A stretch of 64,000 nucleotides of DNA, taken from positions 1 to 64,000 of the forward strand of contig NZ_JAHWZX010000015.1 in assembly GCF_019351405.1 (NCBI RefSeq). Reading direction: 5' to 3'. The stretch comes from Stakelama flava. Its GTDB lineage: Bacteria; Pseudomonadota; Alphaproteobacteria; Sphingomonadales; Sphingomonadaceae. The notes beneath the pieces were generated by a model. That model was not told the DNA's origin, searched no databases, and saw nothing but the letters and a program-made list of their open reading frames with translations. Both the position numbers and the translations under genes were made by a program. Positions 55,621 through 64,000 of this stretch are shown here, piece by piece; the stretch's first letter is position 1; every line of letters begins with the position of its first letter.

Positions 55621-57962
55621 GCGCCGACAAATCGCCGGCGATCCTGCCCACAAGCCGCCGCCGCCTGCTTGCCGGAAGCGGGCTTGCCGCAATCGGCGCG
55701 GCGATCCCGGCCGCCGGCTGGGCGCAAGCGCCGAGCAGCGGCAAACCCGACCTGTTCATCGGGACGGGCGGTCATGGCCATACGTTTCCCGGCGCTTCGC
55801 TACCCTTCGGCATGGCGCAATTGAGCCCCGACACCAACACCCATGGCTGGGACGCCTGTTCGGGCTATCATCAGGACGATGGCTCGATCATGGGGTTCAG
55901 CCACACCCATTTGTCGGGAACGGGCATCGGCGACATGCTCGACATATTGGTGGTGCCGACGCGGCAGCCGCTGGCGCTGCGTCCCGGCCCCGCCGATGAT
56001 CCCGACAAGGGCTATCGTCAGCGCTTTTCGGACGAATTCGCAGAGCCGGGCTATTATCGCGTCGCGCTGGAATCCGGCGTGCAGGCAGAACTGACCGTTA
56101 CCGAGCGGTGCGGACTGCATCGCTATCGCTTCGCTTCCGGGCCAGGTCATATCCTGATCGACTTCGCCCATGCGATCGAGGACGATTGGGACAAGGGGGT
56201 CGTCGTCGAAGACGCAACCCTGACGCTTGATCCGGACGGGATGCTGACCGGCGGACGACAGGTCAATCGCTGGGCCAAGGGGCGGCACATCTATTTCGCG
56301 ATGGCGCTGTCGCGAAAGCCCGACCGGGTGCAGTTTTTCGGTGACGACGGCCAGCCCGCCCCTGATGGCGCGACACGGATCAGCGGCAATCGGATAAAGG
56401 CGGCCTTCTTCTTCGACGATGCGGGCGGCGATCCGATCCTGATAAAGACCGGACTGTCGGCGGTCGACATACAGGGCGCGCACGATGCGCTGTCCGGCGA
56501 AGCCCCCGGATGGGATTTCGACGGCGCGGTCCGCGCGGCGCGGGGCGTCTGGGCCACGCAGCTCAACAAGCTGCGCGTAACGGGCGGTAGCGCCGGTCAG
56601 CGCACGATCATGGCGAGCGCGCTGTATCATACATTGCTTGCACCGACGCTCTTCACCGATCGGGACGGACGCTATATCGGGCTGGACCGCAAGGTTCATC
56701 AGGCACCCAAGGGTGAGGAAGCCTACAGCACCTATTCGCTGTGGGACACCTATCGCGCGCTGCATCCGCTGCTGACACTGATCGCGCCCGACCGGGCGGC
56801 TTTGCTGACCCGCGATCTATGCCGGCAGACGGCGCAAAGTCCCGATGGGCCGCCGGTCTGGCCCTTACAGGGGGTGGAAACCGGCACGATGATCGGCTGG
56901 CACGCCGTATCGGTGCTCGCCGAAGCGCATGCCAAGGGGATCGAGGCGGATTACGCCGCGGCATGGCCACATATCCGCCGCCGCGCCTTCGATCGTGATT
57001 TTCAGGATATCGACAGCACGCTGGGCCGCGGTTTCTATTACGATCTGGGCTATATCCCCTGTGACAAGGTGTGGGAATCGGTCAGCCGGACGCAGGAATA
57101 TGCCTATGACGACTGGGCGATGGCGCATATCGCCGATGCCGTCGGCGCAAAGGACGATGCAGCCGCGCTGCGCACGCGATCGCGCAACTATCGCAACGTC
57201 ATCGATCCCGATATCGGCTTTGCCCGTCCGCGCTTCAGCGACGGCAGCTGGTGGCACGACTATGACCCGATCCAGATCGGTCACGATGTCGATACATGGC
57301 GCGATTATACCGAAGCCAATGGCTGGCAGGCGACGTTTCTCAACCAGCATGACATTTACGGCCTGATCGACCATTTCGGCGGCGACGCGAAGTTCGAGGC
57401 GAAACTCGACGCGCTGTTCAACGGTCCGTCGACGTTGCCCGATAACGCACCGCCCGATATTTCGGGACTGGTCGGCCAATATGCGCATGGCAACGAACCC
57501 GATCAGCACGTCGCCTATCTGTACGCCTATTGCGGCGCGCCGTGGAAGACGCAGGCGATGGTCCGCCGGCTGCTGACCGAAATGTACAAGGCCGACCCCG
57601 ACGGGGTGATCGGCAACGACGATTGCGGGCAGATGAGCGCATGGTTCATCCTGTCGTCGCTGGGTTTCTATCCGGTCGATCCGGTAAGCGCGACGTATGT
57701 CTTCGGCTCCCCCCTGTTCGACGTCGCGCAGCTTACGCTGGGGCAAGGCAGAACGCTGACCGTTCGCGCGAACGGAAATTCGGCCGAAACGCCTTATGTT
57801 CAGTCAGTGCGCTGGAATGGCAGGCCCTGGACACGAAACTGGATCGCGCATTCGCAACTGGCGCTCGGCGGCGAACTGGTGTTCACTATGGGCGAGCGTC
57901 CGTCCCGGTTCGGCAGCGCAAGGCAGGACCGGCCACCCTCCTTCGCCAGCACCGCCGGATGA
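55617..57962 (+). CDS. GH92 family alpha-mannosidase (Tat signal)
   Basis: A 781-residue GH92 enzyme with a twin-arginine signal ([22 protein letters not shown]). It carries the classical N-terminus [19 protein letters not shown] with MAQLSPDT, and [11 protein letters not shown]. Other motifs are [17 protein letters not shown], the acid region [38 protein letters not shown] split around NEPD, and the base region [21 protein letters not shown]. It is the most canonical GH92 of the four. The start overlaps the GH125 stop (ATGA). Confidence 0.93.
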   Translation: MSADKSPAILPTSRRRLLAGSGLAAIGAAIPAAGWAQAPSSGKPDLFIGTGGHGHTFPGASLPFGMAQLSPDTNTHGWDACSGYHQDDGSIMGFSHTHLSGTGIGDMLDILVVPTRQPLALRPGPADDPDKGYRQRFSDEFAEPGYYRVALESGVQAELTVTERCGLHRYRFASGPGHILIDFAHAIEDDWDKGVVVEDATLTLDPDGMLTGGRQVNRWAKGRHIYFAMALSRKPDRVQFFGDDGQPAPDGATRISGNRIKAAFFFDDAGGDPILIKTGLSAVDIQGAHDALSGEAPGWDFDGAVRAARGVWATQLNKLRVTGGSAGQRTIMASALYHTLLAPTLFTDRDGRYIGLDRKVHQAPKGEEAYSTYSLWDTYRALHPLLTLIAPDRAALLTRDLCRQTAQSPDGPPVWPLQGVETGTMIGWHAVSVLAEAHAKGIEADYAAAWPHIRRRAFDRDFQDIDSTLGRGFYYDLGYIPCDKVWESVSRTQEYAYDDWAMAHIADAVGAKDDAAALRTRSRNYRNVIDPDIGFARPRFSDGSWWHDYDPIQIGHDVDTWRDYTEANGWQATFLNQHDIYGLIDHFGGDAKFEAKLDALFNGPSTLPDNAPPDISGLVGQYAHGNEPDQHVAYLYAYCGAPWKTQAMVRRLLTEMYKADPDGVIGNDDCGQMSAWFILSSLGFYPVDPVSATYVFGSPLFDVAQLTLGQGRTLTVRANGNSAETPYVQSVRWNGRPWTRNWIAHSQLALGGELVFTMGERPSRFGSARQDRPPSFASTAG

Positions 57963-58203
57963 GCGAAGCGAGCCTTTCCACCCTCGCCCGCCCGGACGGC
58001 GGAGGCGTCAGGCCCGGCACTGGCTGTCCGTTTCGCGCCCGGCGAGCGGCGCGTACCTTTTTTTCAACCCCGCTTTTCGTGTGATCGGAGCTTTTTGTGC
58101 CTAATCGTTTTTACCCGTCGCAACCCCGGTTCCGGTCAGCGCTGATCGGCACCGCGCCACAGGCTGCCGATCCGTGCCATGCACGCGCGGCGGGGGTGCG
58201 TCG

Positions 58204-59166
58204 GTGACGGCGGGCAGGACGGACTCCCCCCGCCTTTTCGCCGGCGTCGAACTGGGCGGCACGAAATGCGTCTGCACCCTGGCGAACGGGCCCGACGATG
58301 TTCGCGAACAGCGCGTCATCGCGACCACAGTGCCATGGGAAACCTTGCCCGCGATTCAGGCGGTGCTTGACGGATGGTGGCAGTCGCACGGCTTTGAAGC
58401 GCTCGGCATCGCCTCCTTCGGCCCGATCCACATCCATCCCGATCGCAAAGGCTATGGCCGTGTGGGCGCGACCAACAAGGCGGAATGGGAAGGCGCGGAT
58501 ATCGTCGGCCCGCTGCGATCCGCCTTTTCGGTGCCGATCGGGTTCGATACCGACGTCAACGGGGCCGCACTCGCCGAAATGCGCTGGGGCAGCGCACGCG
58601 GCCTTGACGATTTCGCCTATGTGACCGTGGGTACGGGCGTCGGGGTGGGGTTGATCGTTCACGGCCGCCCCTCCCGCGGGTTCAGCCACAGCGAAATCGG
58701 CCATATCCGCGTGCCGCGCCTGCCCGGCGATGATTTTGTCAGCATCTGCCGCTTTCATGACGATTGCGTCGAAGGGCTGGCATCGGGAAGCGCGCTGAAG
58801 GCACGGCTGAAGGGGCGCGACATTGCCGATGTTGCGCCGGACGATCCGGTGTGGGAGCCGATGGTCGAATATCTGGCGGTGATGGTACACGCGCTGGCCT
58901 GCACGACCGGGCCGATGCGCGTCGCGATGGGCGGCGGGGTTATTTCAGGGCAACCCCATCTCCTTCCGCGTATCAACGCCCGGCTGGAGCGCAGCCTGAA
59001 CCGCTATATGCCGCTGCCGGGCGATGGCGAATATGTGATCGCTCCCGAACTGGGGGCGCTTGCCGGGCCGCTGGGCGCGATCGCAGTGGCGATGGACGCG
59101 CCGATGCGGGCGGCGGAAACACCGGGCGACGAGGCGCTGCCCATTGAGACGCAGCGGGGAATATGA
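58204..59166 (+). CDS. ROK family sugar kinase (fructokinase/mannokinase type)
   Basis: A 320-residue ROK kinase phosphorylating a hexose at C6. ATP motif LFAGVELGGTKCVC at the N-terminus, then ASFGPIHIHP, the catalytic Asp in GFDTDVNGAALAEM, and TVGTGVGVGLI. The zinc site of fructokinase-type ROK proteins is HSEIGHIRVPR with ICRFHDDCVEGLASG. It differs from the ROK regulator at 41482, having no helix-turn-helix and an intact metal motif. In this locus it probably phosphorylates mannose or fructose. A GTG at 58204 is favoured; ATG 58174 would add 10 residues. The gap 57963-58203 shows no gene. Confidence 0.88.
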   Translation: MTAGRTDSPRLFAGVELGGTKCVCTLANGPDDVREQRVIATTVPWETLPAIQAVLDGWWQSHGFEALGIASFGPIHIHPDRKGYGRVGATNKAEWEGADIVGPLRSAFSVPIGFDTDVNGAALAEMRWGSARGLDDFAYVTVGTGVGVGLIVHGRPSRGFSHSEIGHIRVPRLPGDDFVSICRFHDDCVEGLASGSALKARLKGRDIADVAPDDPVWEPMVEYLAVMVHALACTTGPMRVAMGGGVISGQPHLLPRINARLERSLNRYMPLPGDGEYVIAPELGALAGPLGAIAVAMDAPMRAAETPGDEALPIETQRGI

Positions 59167-61523
59167 TGATACGATGGACGATGGCCGCAGCGGCGGCACT
59201 GGTCGGGGTAGTACCCGCCATGGCGCAGCACGCCCCCGCCCCTGCGGACGAAGTCAATCCGTTCATCGGCACCACCAACGGCGGCAATGTCTATCCCGGC
59301 GCCACCATGCCGTTCGGCATGGTCGCCTTCAGCCCGGAGGAAACGCCGCTTCCCGGCTATGGCTTCCCGATCGCCGCACCGGGCGGCTATGAATGGCGCG
59401 CCAACGGCGTGCGCGGGTTCAGCCTCACCCATTTGTCGGGAACCGGCTGCACCGGGGCGAGCGGCGATATTCCCATCATGCCGGTGACACGCGCCGTCGA
59501 TATCTCCCCGTCGTCGGTCGAGGCGGCACTGATGTACGCCAGCATCATCGACCATGCGAAGGAAAAGGCCGCACCCGGCAGCTATTCGGTGACGCTGGAC
59601 AACGGCGTGGAGGTGGCGCTCTCCGCCACGCAGCGCACTGCGGTCGGGCATTTCGCCTTCCCGAAGGACAGACCGGCAAATCTGCTGTTCCGCACGTCCG
59701 ACAGCGAGGTGGGAAGCACCGCCTCCACCATCCATATCGATGCCGCGCACCGCACCGTTACGGGATCGGTAACGGCGGGCAATTTCTGCGGCTATCTGGC
59801 CGAGGACCGCCGCGAAAGCTATTATACGCTGCATTTCGTGGCGGTTTTCGACCAGCCGTTCGAAGTCGGCGGTACCTGGCGCGACGATATAGTGAGCGAG
59901 GGCGCGACCGACGGCGGCGGCGGAACGAGTTACGGCACGCGCGGCCATCCTCCGGCGGGCAAGGGCGCGGGCGGATGGATCCGGTTCGACGACAATGCCG
60001 GGCGGGCGGTCAATGTCCGTATTGGTATATCCTATGTCGACGAAGCCGGCGCACGCGCGAACCTGAACGCGGAAAGCCCGGCAAAGACCACGATCGCATC
60101 GGCGCAGGCGGCGGCGCGCAAGGTGTGGAACCGCACACTGGGCCAGATCGCGATCACCGGCGGCGACAGCGACGATCGCACCGTTTTCTATACCGCGCTG
60201 TACCACACGCTGCTTGAACCCAATCTCTACAGCGATACCGACGGGCGATATCGCGGGTTCGACGGTCAGGTACATCACCTGTCGGACGGGCAGAACGCGC
60301 AATATGCCAATTATTCGGGCTGGGACGTCTATCGTTCACAATTGCAGCTGGTGACGCTGCTCGATCCCGCGCGTGGGTCGGACATCGCCCAGTCGCTGCT
60401 CAATCAGGCCGATCAGAATGGCGGCGTGTGGGACCGATGGACGCATGTGACCGGCGCGACCAGCGTGATGAACGGCGATCCGTCGCCGCAATCGCTTGCC
60501 GCCATCCATGCATTCGGCGGCCGGTCGTTCGATCTGGAACGCGCCTATGCCTCGCTGAAGCGCGCCGCGACCGTACCGACGCAAAAGGACCTCAGCCGTA
60601 CCGGATGCCCGGTGCTTTGCATTGGACAGCGGCCCGGCCTCGATCAATGGCTGAAGCTGCATTACATGCCGGTGGGCGCGCCGGGATGGGGTTCGGCGGC
60701 GGACACGCTGGAAATGGCGGCGGCCGATTTCGGCATGGCCGAACTGGCGCGCGCCGTCGGCGACCGGGCGGGCGAAAAGCGCTTTCGCGAACGATCGGGC
60801 TATTGGCGCAACCTGTTCAATCCCGCCGCCGGCGCGCAGGGCGGCTATATCCAGCCGCGCAACGCCGATGGCAGCTGGCCCGCATTCGATCCCGCGTCCG
60901 ACGATGGCTTTGTCGAAGGCAGCGGCGCGCAATATCTGTGGATGGTGCCGTTCGATCCGGCGGGCCTGATCGATGCGCTGGGCGGAAAAGCCGCCACGGC
61001 GCGGCGGCTCGACGCCTTTTTCCGCGACGAAGGTGGCGGTTGGGCGGTAACCAAATCGGGGCCGCTACACGCCGAGCTGGACAATGAACCCTCGATCGCC
61101 TCCCCCTGGCTGTACGATTTTGTCGGTCAACCCTGGAAGACGCAGGAAACGGTGCGCGCGGCAATGCGGCAAATCTGGACCAACCGCCCCGACGGCATTT
61201 CGGGCAATGACGATCTGGGCCAGATGTCGTCCTGGTATGTCTGGTCCGCGCTCGGCCTGTACCCGCTCTATCCCGGACGCGCCGATCTGGTGGTGGGAAG
61301 CCCGCTCTTCCCCGAAGCCACCATCACCCGGCCGGGCGCCGACATCACGATACGCGGACAGGGCGCGGCGCCGGACGCACCCTATGTCAGCGCGCTTCGC
61401 CTGAACGGCCGGGCGGTGAAACAGCCGCTGCTGCCCGCCGATTTCGTCGCCAGCGGCGGCACGCTCGATTTCGTGCTGGGAACCACGCCGGATCGCGACT
61501 GGGGGAGGGATCACACGCCCTGA
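59163..61523 (+). CDS. GH92 family alpha-mannosidase
   Basis: A 786-residue exported GH92 enzyme (signal peptide WTMAAAAALVGVVPAMAQ). N-terminal motif VNPFIGTTNGGNVYPGATMP then FGMVAFSPEE, and GFSLTHLSGTGCTGASGD. Core: YSGWDVYRSQLQLVTLL, the acid region FVEGSGAQYLWMVPFDPAGL, LDNEPSIASPWLYDFVGQPW and the base region GNDDLGQMSSWYVWSALGLYP. The TGCTGASGDIPIMP variant differs from the third GH92. The start overlaps the ROK kinase stop (ATGA). Last gene of the locus. Confidence 0.92.
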   Translation: MMIRWTMAAAAALVGVVPAMAQHAPAPADEVNPFIGTTNGGNVYPGATMPFGMVAFSPEETPLPGYGFPIAAPGGYEWRANGVRGFSLTHLSGTGCTGASGDIPIMPVTRAVDISPSSVEAALMYASIIDHAKEKAAPGSYSVTLDNGVEVALSATQRTAVGHFAFPKDRPANLLFRTSDSEVGSTASTIHIDAAHRTVTGSVTAGNFCGYLAEDRRESYYTLHFVAVFDQPFEVGGTWRDDIVSEGATDGGGGTSYGTRGHPPAGKGAGGWIRFDDNAGRAVNVRIGISYVDEAGARANLNAESPAKTTIASAQAAARKVWNRTLGQIAITGGDSDDRTVFYTALYHTLLEPNLYSDTDGRYRGFDGQVHHLSDGQNAQYANYSGWDVYRSQLQLVTLLDPARGSDIAQSLLNQADQNGGVWDRWTHVTGATSVMNGDPSPQSLAAIHAFGGRSFDLERAYASLKRAATVPTQKDLSRTGCPVLCIGQRPGLDQWLKLHYMPVGAPGWGSAADTLEMAAADFGMAELARAVGDRAGEKRFRERSGYWRNLFNPAAGAQGGYIQPRNADGSWPAFDPASDDGFVEGSGAQYLWMVPFDPAGLIDALGGKAATARRLDAFFRDEGGGWAVTKSGPLHAELDNEPSIASPWLYDFVGQPWKTQETVRAAMRQIWTNRPDGISGNDDLGQMSSWYVWSALGLYPLYPGRADLVVGSPLFPEATITRPGADITIRGQGAAPDAPYVSALRLNGRAVKQPLLPADFVASGGTLDFVLGTTPDRDWGRDHTP

Positions 61524-61658
61524 CGGCGCACCGCGCGCGCCACCGCCGGAAACCGGGTCGGCGGCGTCGAATTCCAAGCCGCGTCCTTCCGTTTCACCCA
61601 ATCCTATCCATGCATTGTTCCGCTCGTGCCGTCGCGCCGCCACCCGAACGAGACAGCT

Positions 61659-63839
61659 TCATTGGAAACGGTAGCTGGCGCTCAGGGTGAAATTGCGCGG
61701 CGCGCCATAGCGATACTGGCTGTAGAAGCCGATCTGGCTGTAATATTTCTTGTCGAACAGATTTTCGATGTTGCCCTGAATTTCGACATTATCCGTCAGC
61801 CTGTACCGCGCCATCAGATTAACCAGCGCATAGCCGTCCTGTTGAAATCGGAACGCGCCGCCGGTCACCGGATTTACCCCCTCGCTATACGCCTTGCTGC
61901 GATAATTCACGCCGCCGCCCAGAGTCAGCTTATCGATCGCATAGGTGGTGAACAGCTTCAGCAGCTTGCGCGGCTGGTCGGTGTTGACGTTGGCACCGTC
62001 GGCGTCCTCGATACTGAACTGGCTGTAACCGAAGTTCAGATTCCAGCCCGGCAACGGCGAGCCGGTGGCTTCGATCTCAAATCCCTTGCTGGTGGCTCCG
62101 TCGCTCGCGACATAGGGTTGCTGCGGAAGGCCGCCCGGCGGGGTGATCTGCGGCGCATCGTTGTCGACCTGCGCCAGATTGTTCTGCTTTATGCGGAACA
62201 GCGCGATCGAGGTTTGCAGCGCATCATTGAAGAAGGAATTCTTCAGGCCGATTTCGTACGAATCCCCCTCGATCGGAGGCAATTGCCTGAGATTGGCGTC
62301 AATCTCGCTTTGCGGCGTGAATATCCGCGTGAAACTGGCATAGGCCCTTATGCCGGGAACGATGTCGTAAAGCACGCCGGCATACGGGATGAAAACGCCC
62401 TTGTCGCCATAATCGCTCTCCACGCCATAACTCAGACCCTTCTGTTTCCAGCTGGCGATTCTGCCCCCGCCGATTACCTTTAACCGGTCGGACAGGTTGG
62501 CGCGCACCGCGCCGTAAATTCCGGTCTGAACGATCTTCTGATCGACCGCGAGATAGGGCGTCGGGGAAAAACCCGGATCGGGCACGGTGGAGCCGCCATC
62601 GGCAACGAAGTCGGGGTTGTCGGGGACATACAGGGCACTGAAGCTGTTGGTGTAGAGCTTCTGAACGCTGCGCAGCGCGCCGATCACGACATCATGGTCG
62701 CGGCCGAACAGGTTCACCGATCCTTTCAACTGGCCGTCGAAACTGTTCTGGATGCTCTCGCCCTCATCCTTATAGGGGTAGGTCGATCCGATCACGCCGG
62801 TATCGACGTCAACGGTGCCCGACAGGTAAAGCAGCTTGGCCTGTTCGGCGTTGCGCATCCGGTTGTAGTTGAGCGTGAGCTTCCATCTGTCGCCGATCTG
62901 CTGGCGTAGGGTGGCGTAGAGATTCTGGTTTGTTGTGTTCCAGTAGGTCCAGTCGGCCGAAGTGCTTTTCGATCGCGACCAGTCGGTGGCTGAGCCGTCC
63001 GAGAAGAAGGTCGGCAAGGCGCCCCATGCCGGTGCCGTGGGTGTGCCGCGCTGATGGCTGACGCCAAGGCGCAACAGGGTCGTGTCGGTCACATCGGCAT
63101 CTATGGTGCCGTAAACCAGCCATTTCTTATTATGATAAAGGTCGATATAGCTGTCGCCCTCTTCATAACGACCGACAAGGCGGAAACGAAGACTGCCGTC
63201 GGCGGTGACCCGCCCCCCGATATCGCCGGACGCGCGCCAGGTATCCCAGCTGCCGTAACTGGCGGTAAGATAGCCGCCAAGTTCGGTCCTGTCGGCATGC
63301 TTGCGCACCAGATTGACCGATGCGGACGGATCGCCCACGCCCGTCAGCAGGCCCGTCGCGCCGCGTACGATCTCCACCCGGTCATAGATCGACACGTCGA
63401 TATTGGTTTCGCCCTTGCCGCCGGCCAGCGTCCATGCCAGCGGAACGCCGTCGATCTGGTAATTGGTGATGTCGAAACCGCGCGCGTAGAAATTGTTGCG
63501 CACATCGTCGACTTCGGAAACCGTAACGCCCACGGCATTCTGGATCACATCGGCTACGCTGATCAGGTTCTGGTCGATGATGCGCTGCGATGTGATGACG
63601 CTGACCGACTGGGGTGTCTCCTGCACCGTCAGTCCCAGGCCGGTAGCGGTGTCGATCTTGCTGTCGATGGTGTATTTTCCGCTGACGACGATGTCGTCGC
63701 CATCGGCATTTTTTTCCCGCACCGGTTCGGATTGCTTTCCGGCAACCGACACATCGTCCGATTGGGCATTTGCAGGGGTCGCAAGCGCCGAACCTGCGAT
63801 CATCGCCGCCATCAGGGAAATGCTTCCCGATTTCGGCAT
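61659..63839 (-). CDS. TonB-dependent siderophore receptor
   Basis: A 726-residue outer-membrane receptor of the ferric-siderophore type. The signal peptide runs to ALATPANAQ. The plug has TVQETPQSVSVITSQRI, DQNLISVADVIQNAVGVTV and VEIVRGATGLLTGVGDPSASVNLVRK, the pattern of FhuE/FoxA-type receptors. The barrel ends RNFTLSASYRF with a final Gln. ATG 63839 follows GGGAAAA; a GTG at 63866 would add nine residues. A Fur-like box lies about 50 bases upstream. It is convergent with the mannoside locus and probably not part of it. Confidence 0.92.
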   Translation of the reverse strand: MPKSGSISLMAAMIAGSALATPANAQSDDVSVAGKQSEPVREKNADGDDIVVSGKYTIDSKIDTATGLGLTVQETPQSVSVITSQRIIDQNLISVADVIQNAVGVTVSEVDDVRNNFYARGFDITNYQIDGVPLAWTLAGGKGETNIDVSIYDRVEIVRGATGLLTGVGDPSASVNLVRKHADRTELGGYLTASYGSWDTWRASGDIGGRVTADGSLRFRLVGRYEEGDSYIDLYHNKKWLVYGTIDADVTDTTLLRLGVSHQRGTPTAPAWGALPTFFSDGSATDWSRSKSTSADWTYWNTTNQNLYATLRQQIGDRWKLTLNYNRMRNAEQAKLLYLSGTVDVDTGVIGSTYPYKDEGESIQNSFDGQLKGSVNLFGRDHDVVIGALRSVQKLYTNSFSALYVPDNPDFVADGGSTVPDPGFSPTPYLAVDQKIVQTGIYGAVRANLSDRLKVIGGGRIASWKQKGLSYGVESDYGDKGVFIPYAGVLYDIVPGIRAYASFTRIFTPQSEIDANLRQLPPIEGDSYEIGLKNSFFNDALQTSIALFRIKQNNLAQVDNDAPQITPPGGLPQQPYVASDGATSKGFEIEATGSPLPGWNLNFGYSQFSIEDADGANVNTDQPRKLLKLFTTYAIDKLTLGGGVNYRSKAYSEGVNPVTGGAFRFQQDGYALVNLMARYRLTDNVEIQGNIENLFDKKYYSQIGFYSQYRYGAPRNFTLSASYRFQ

Positions 63840-63889
63840 ACGGATTTTTCCCGCGCGTAAACTCACCCTTGCCCCCGATAAATGTGATA

Positions 63890-63906
63890 ATGCGAACTAT
63901 TCTCAT
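63890..63906. promoter_or_regulatory. Candidate Fur box
   Basis: ATGCGAACTATTCTCAT is a 7-3-7 inverted repeat with one mismatch (ATGAGAA/TTCGCAT on the minus strand), resembling alphaproteobacterial Fur sites. It lies between the siderophore receptor start (63839, minus) and a divergent gene start at about 63932. Iron control of both is inferred. Confidence 0.5.
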
Positions 63907-63931
63907 GCGCAGGTATGAGGGGATGTCGGTC

Positions 63932-64000
63932 GTGTCAACGGAAATTTCCGCCCGTGCTGCACCGCAAATCTCCGGGGCGGGCGACGATCTCGTCGTGCTT
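63932..64000 (+). CDS. 5' end of an unidentified protein (partial)
   Basis: An open frame begins here and runs off the right edge. A GTG at 63932 lies nine bases after GAGGGG; the in-frame ATG at 63923 touches that site and is less likely. The visible residues (STEISARAAPQISGAGDD, then LVVL) are too few to recognise. It is divergent from the siderophore receptor with a Fur-like box between, so an iron-related role is possible. Confidence 0.4.
   Translation, partial: MSTEISARAAPQISGAGDDLVVL

Noticed and set aside
52730..55692. Long open frames on the minus strand (440 and 565 codons) opposite the GH92/GH125 genes
   Set aside because: They mirror the codon structure of strongly coding plus-strand genes, are rich in Arg/His/Gly without any recognisable motif, and overlap well-supported family members completely.
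61543..61564. CCGCCG / CGGCGG inverted repeat after the last GH92 gene
   Set aside because: Six-base GC stems like this are common by chance in this composition; not supported as a terminator.
1..64000. CRISPR arrays, insertion sequences, prophage genes, rRNA operons
   Set aside because: No regularly spaced repeats, transposase or integrase genes, terminal inverted repeats or rRNA-like stretches were seen in the window.

Overview
The window looks like a chromosomal segment of a GC-rich alphaproteobacterium, most probably a sphingomonad (Sphingomonadales). The grounds are the housekeeping order proA / nadD-rsfS-rlmH-envC-ctpA, the block rpmF-plsX-fabH-ihfA-merR, a class I lysyl-tRNA synthetase, a crtY-crtI...crtB carotenoid operon, a GAAC-N7-GAAC (alphaproteobacterial LexA type) box, and several TonB-dependent receptors without SusD partners. 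Taxonomy is inferred from gene content; no rRNA or tRNA gene was seen.

Layout. 1-9.5 kb: end of an unidentified gene, a DUF3667 protein (minus), then proA, an aldo/keto reductase, nadD, rsfS, rlmH, an EnvC-like amidase activator, a CtpA-type protease, a DsbB-like protein, coq7 and a small secreted protein. 9.4-18.9 kb: a GT87-like membrane protein, then a DNA-repair-rich stretch. It holds a LexA-type box, a radical SAM protein with a helix-hairpin-helix tail, a hemerythrin protein, a DUF4130-UdgX fusion, DUF6445 and DUF1810 proteins, ung, a small ion channel, a sirtuin, dapB and nth. 18.9-25.1 kb (minus): a carotenoid operon (crtY, crtI, a small secreted protein, a LOG-family hydrolase, crtB) and a membrane-anchored LytTR regulator with direct repeats in its promoter. 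25.3-41.4 kb: a TAP-like hydrolase, a frameshifted SDR gene, lysS, a TonB receptor, an XPD/DinG-like helicase, sixA, merR-ihfA-fabH-plsX-rpmF, a MAPEG protein, and a flavin monooxygenase divergent from a TetR regulator with two matching operators between them.

41.5-61.5 kb is a dedicated alpha-mannoside utilisation locus: ROK repressor, GH92, GH2, a large TonB receptor, GH43, GH92, GH125, GH92, ROK sugar kinase, GH92. The likely scheme is uptake by the receptor, periplasmic trimming by four GH92 alpha-mannosidases and one GH125 alpha-1,6-mannosidase, removal of decorations by GH2 and GH43, and phosphorylation of released sugar by the ROK kinase. A shared CAAA-N3-TTTG element lies upstream of the first GH92 and of the receptor and is a candidate operator for the ROK protein. 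The window closes with a siderophore-type TonB receptor (minus), a Fur-like box and the start of a divergent gene.

The two most noteworthy systems are the probably damage-inducible radical SAM / hemerythrin / DUF4130-UdgX operon and the alpha-mannan or high-mannose-glycan locus. Both are assignments from sequence reading and family knowledge; no database search was run.
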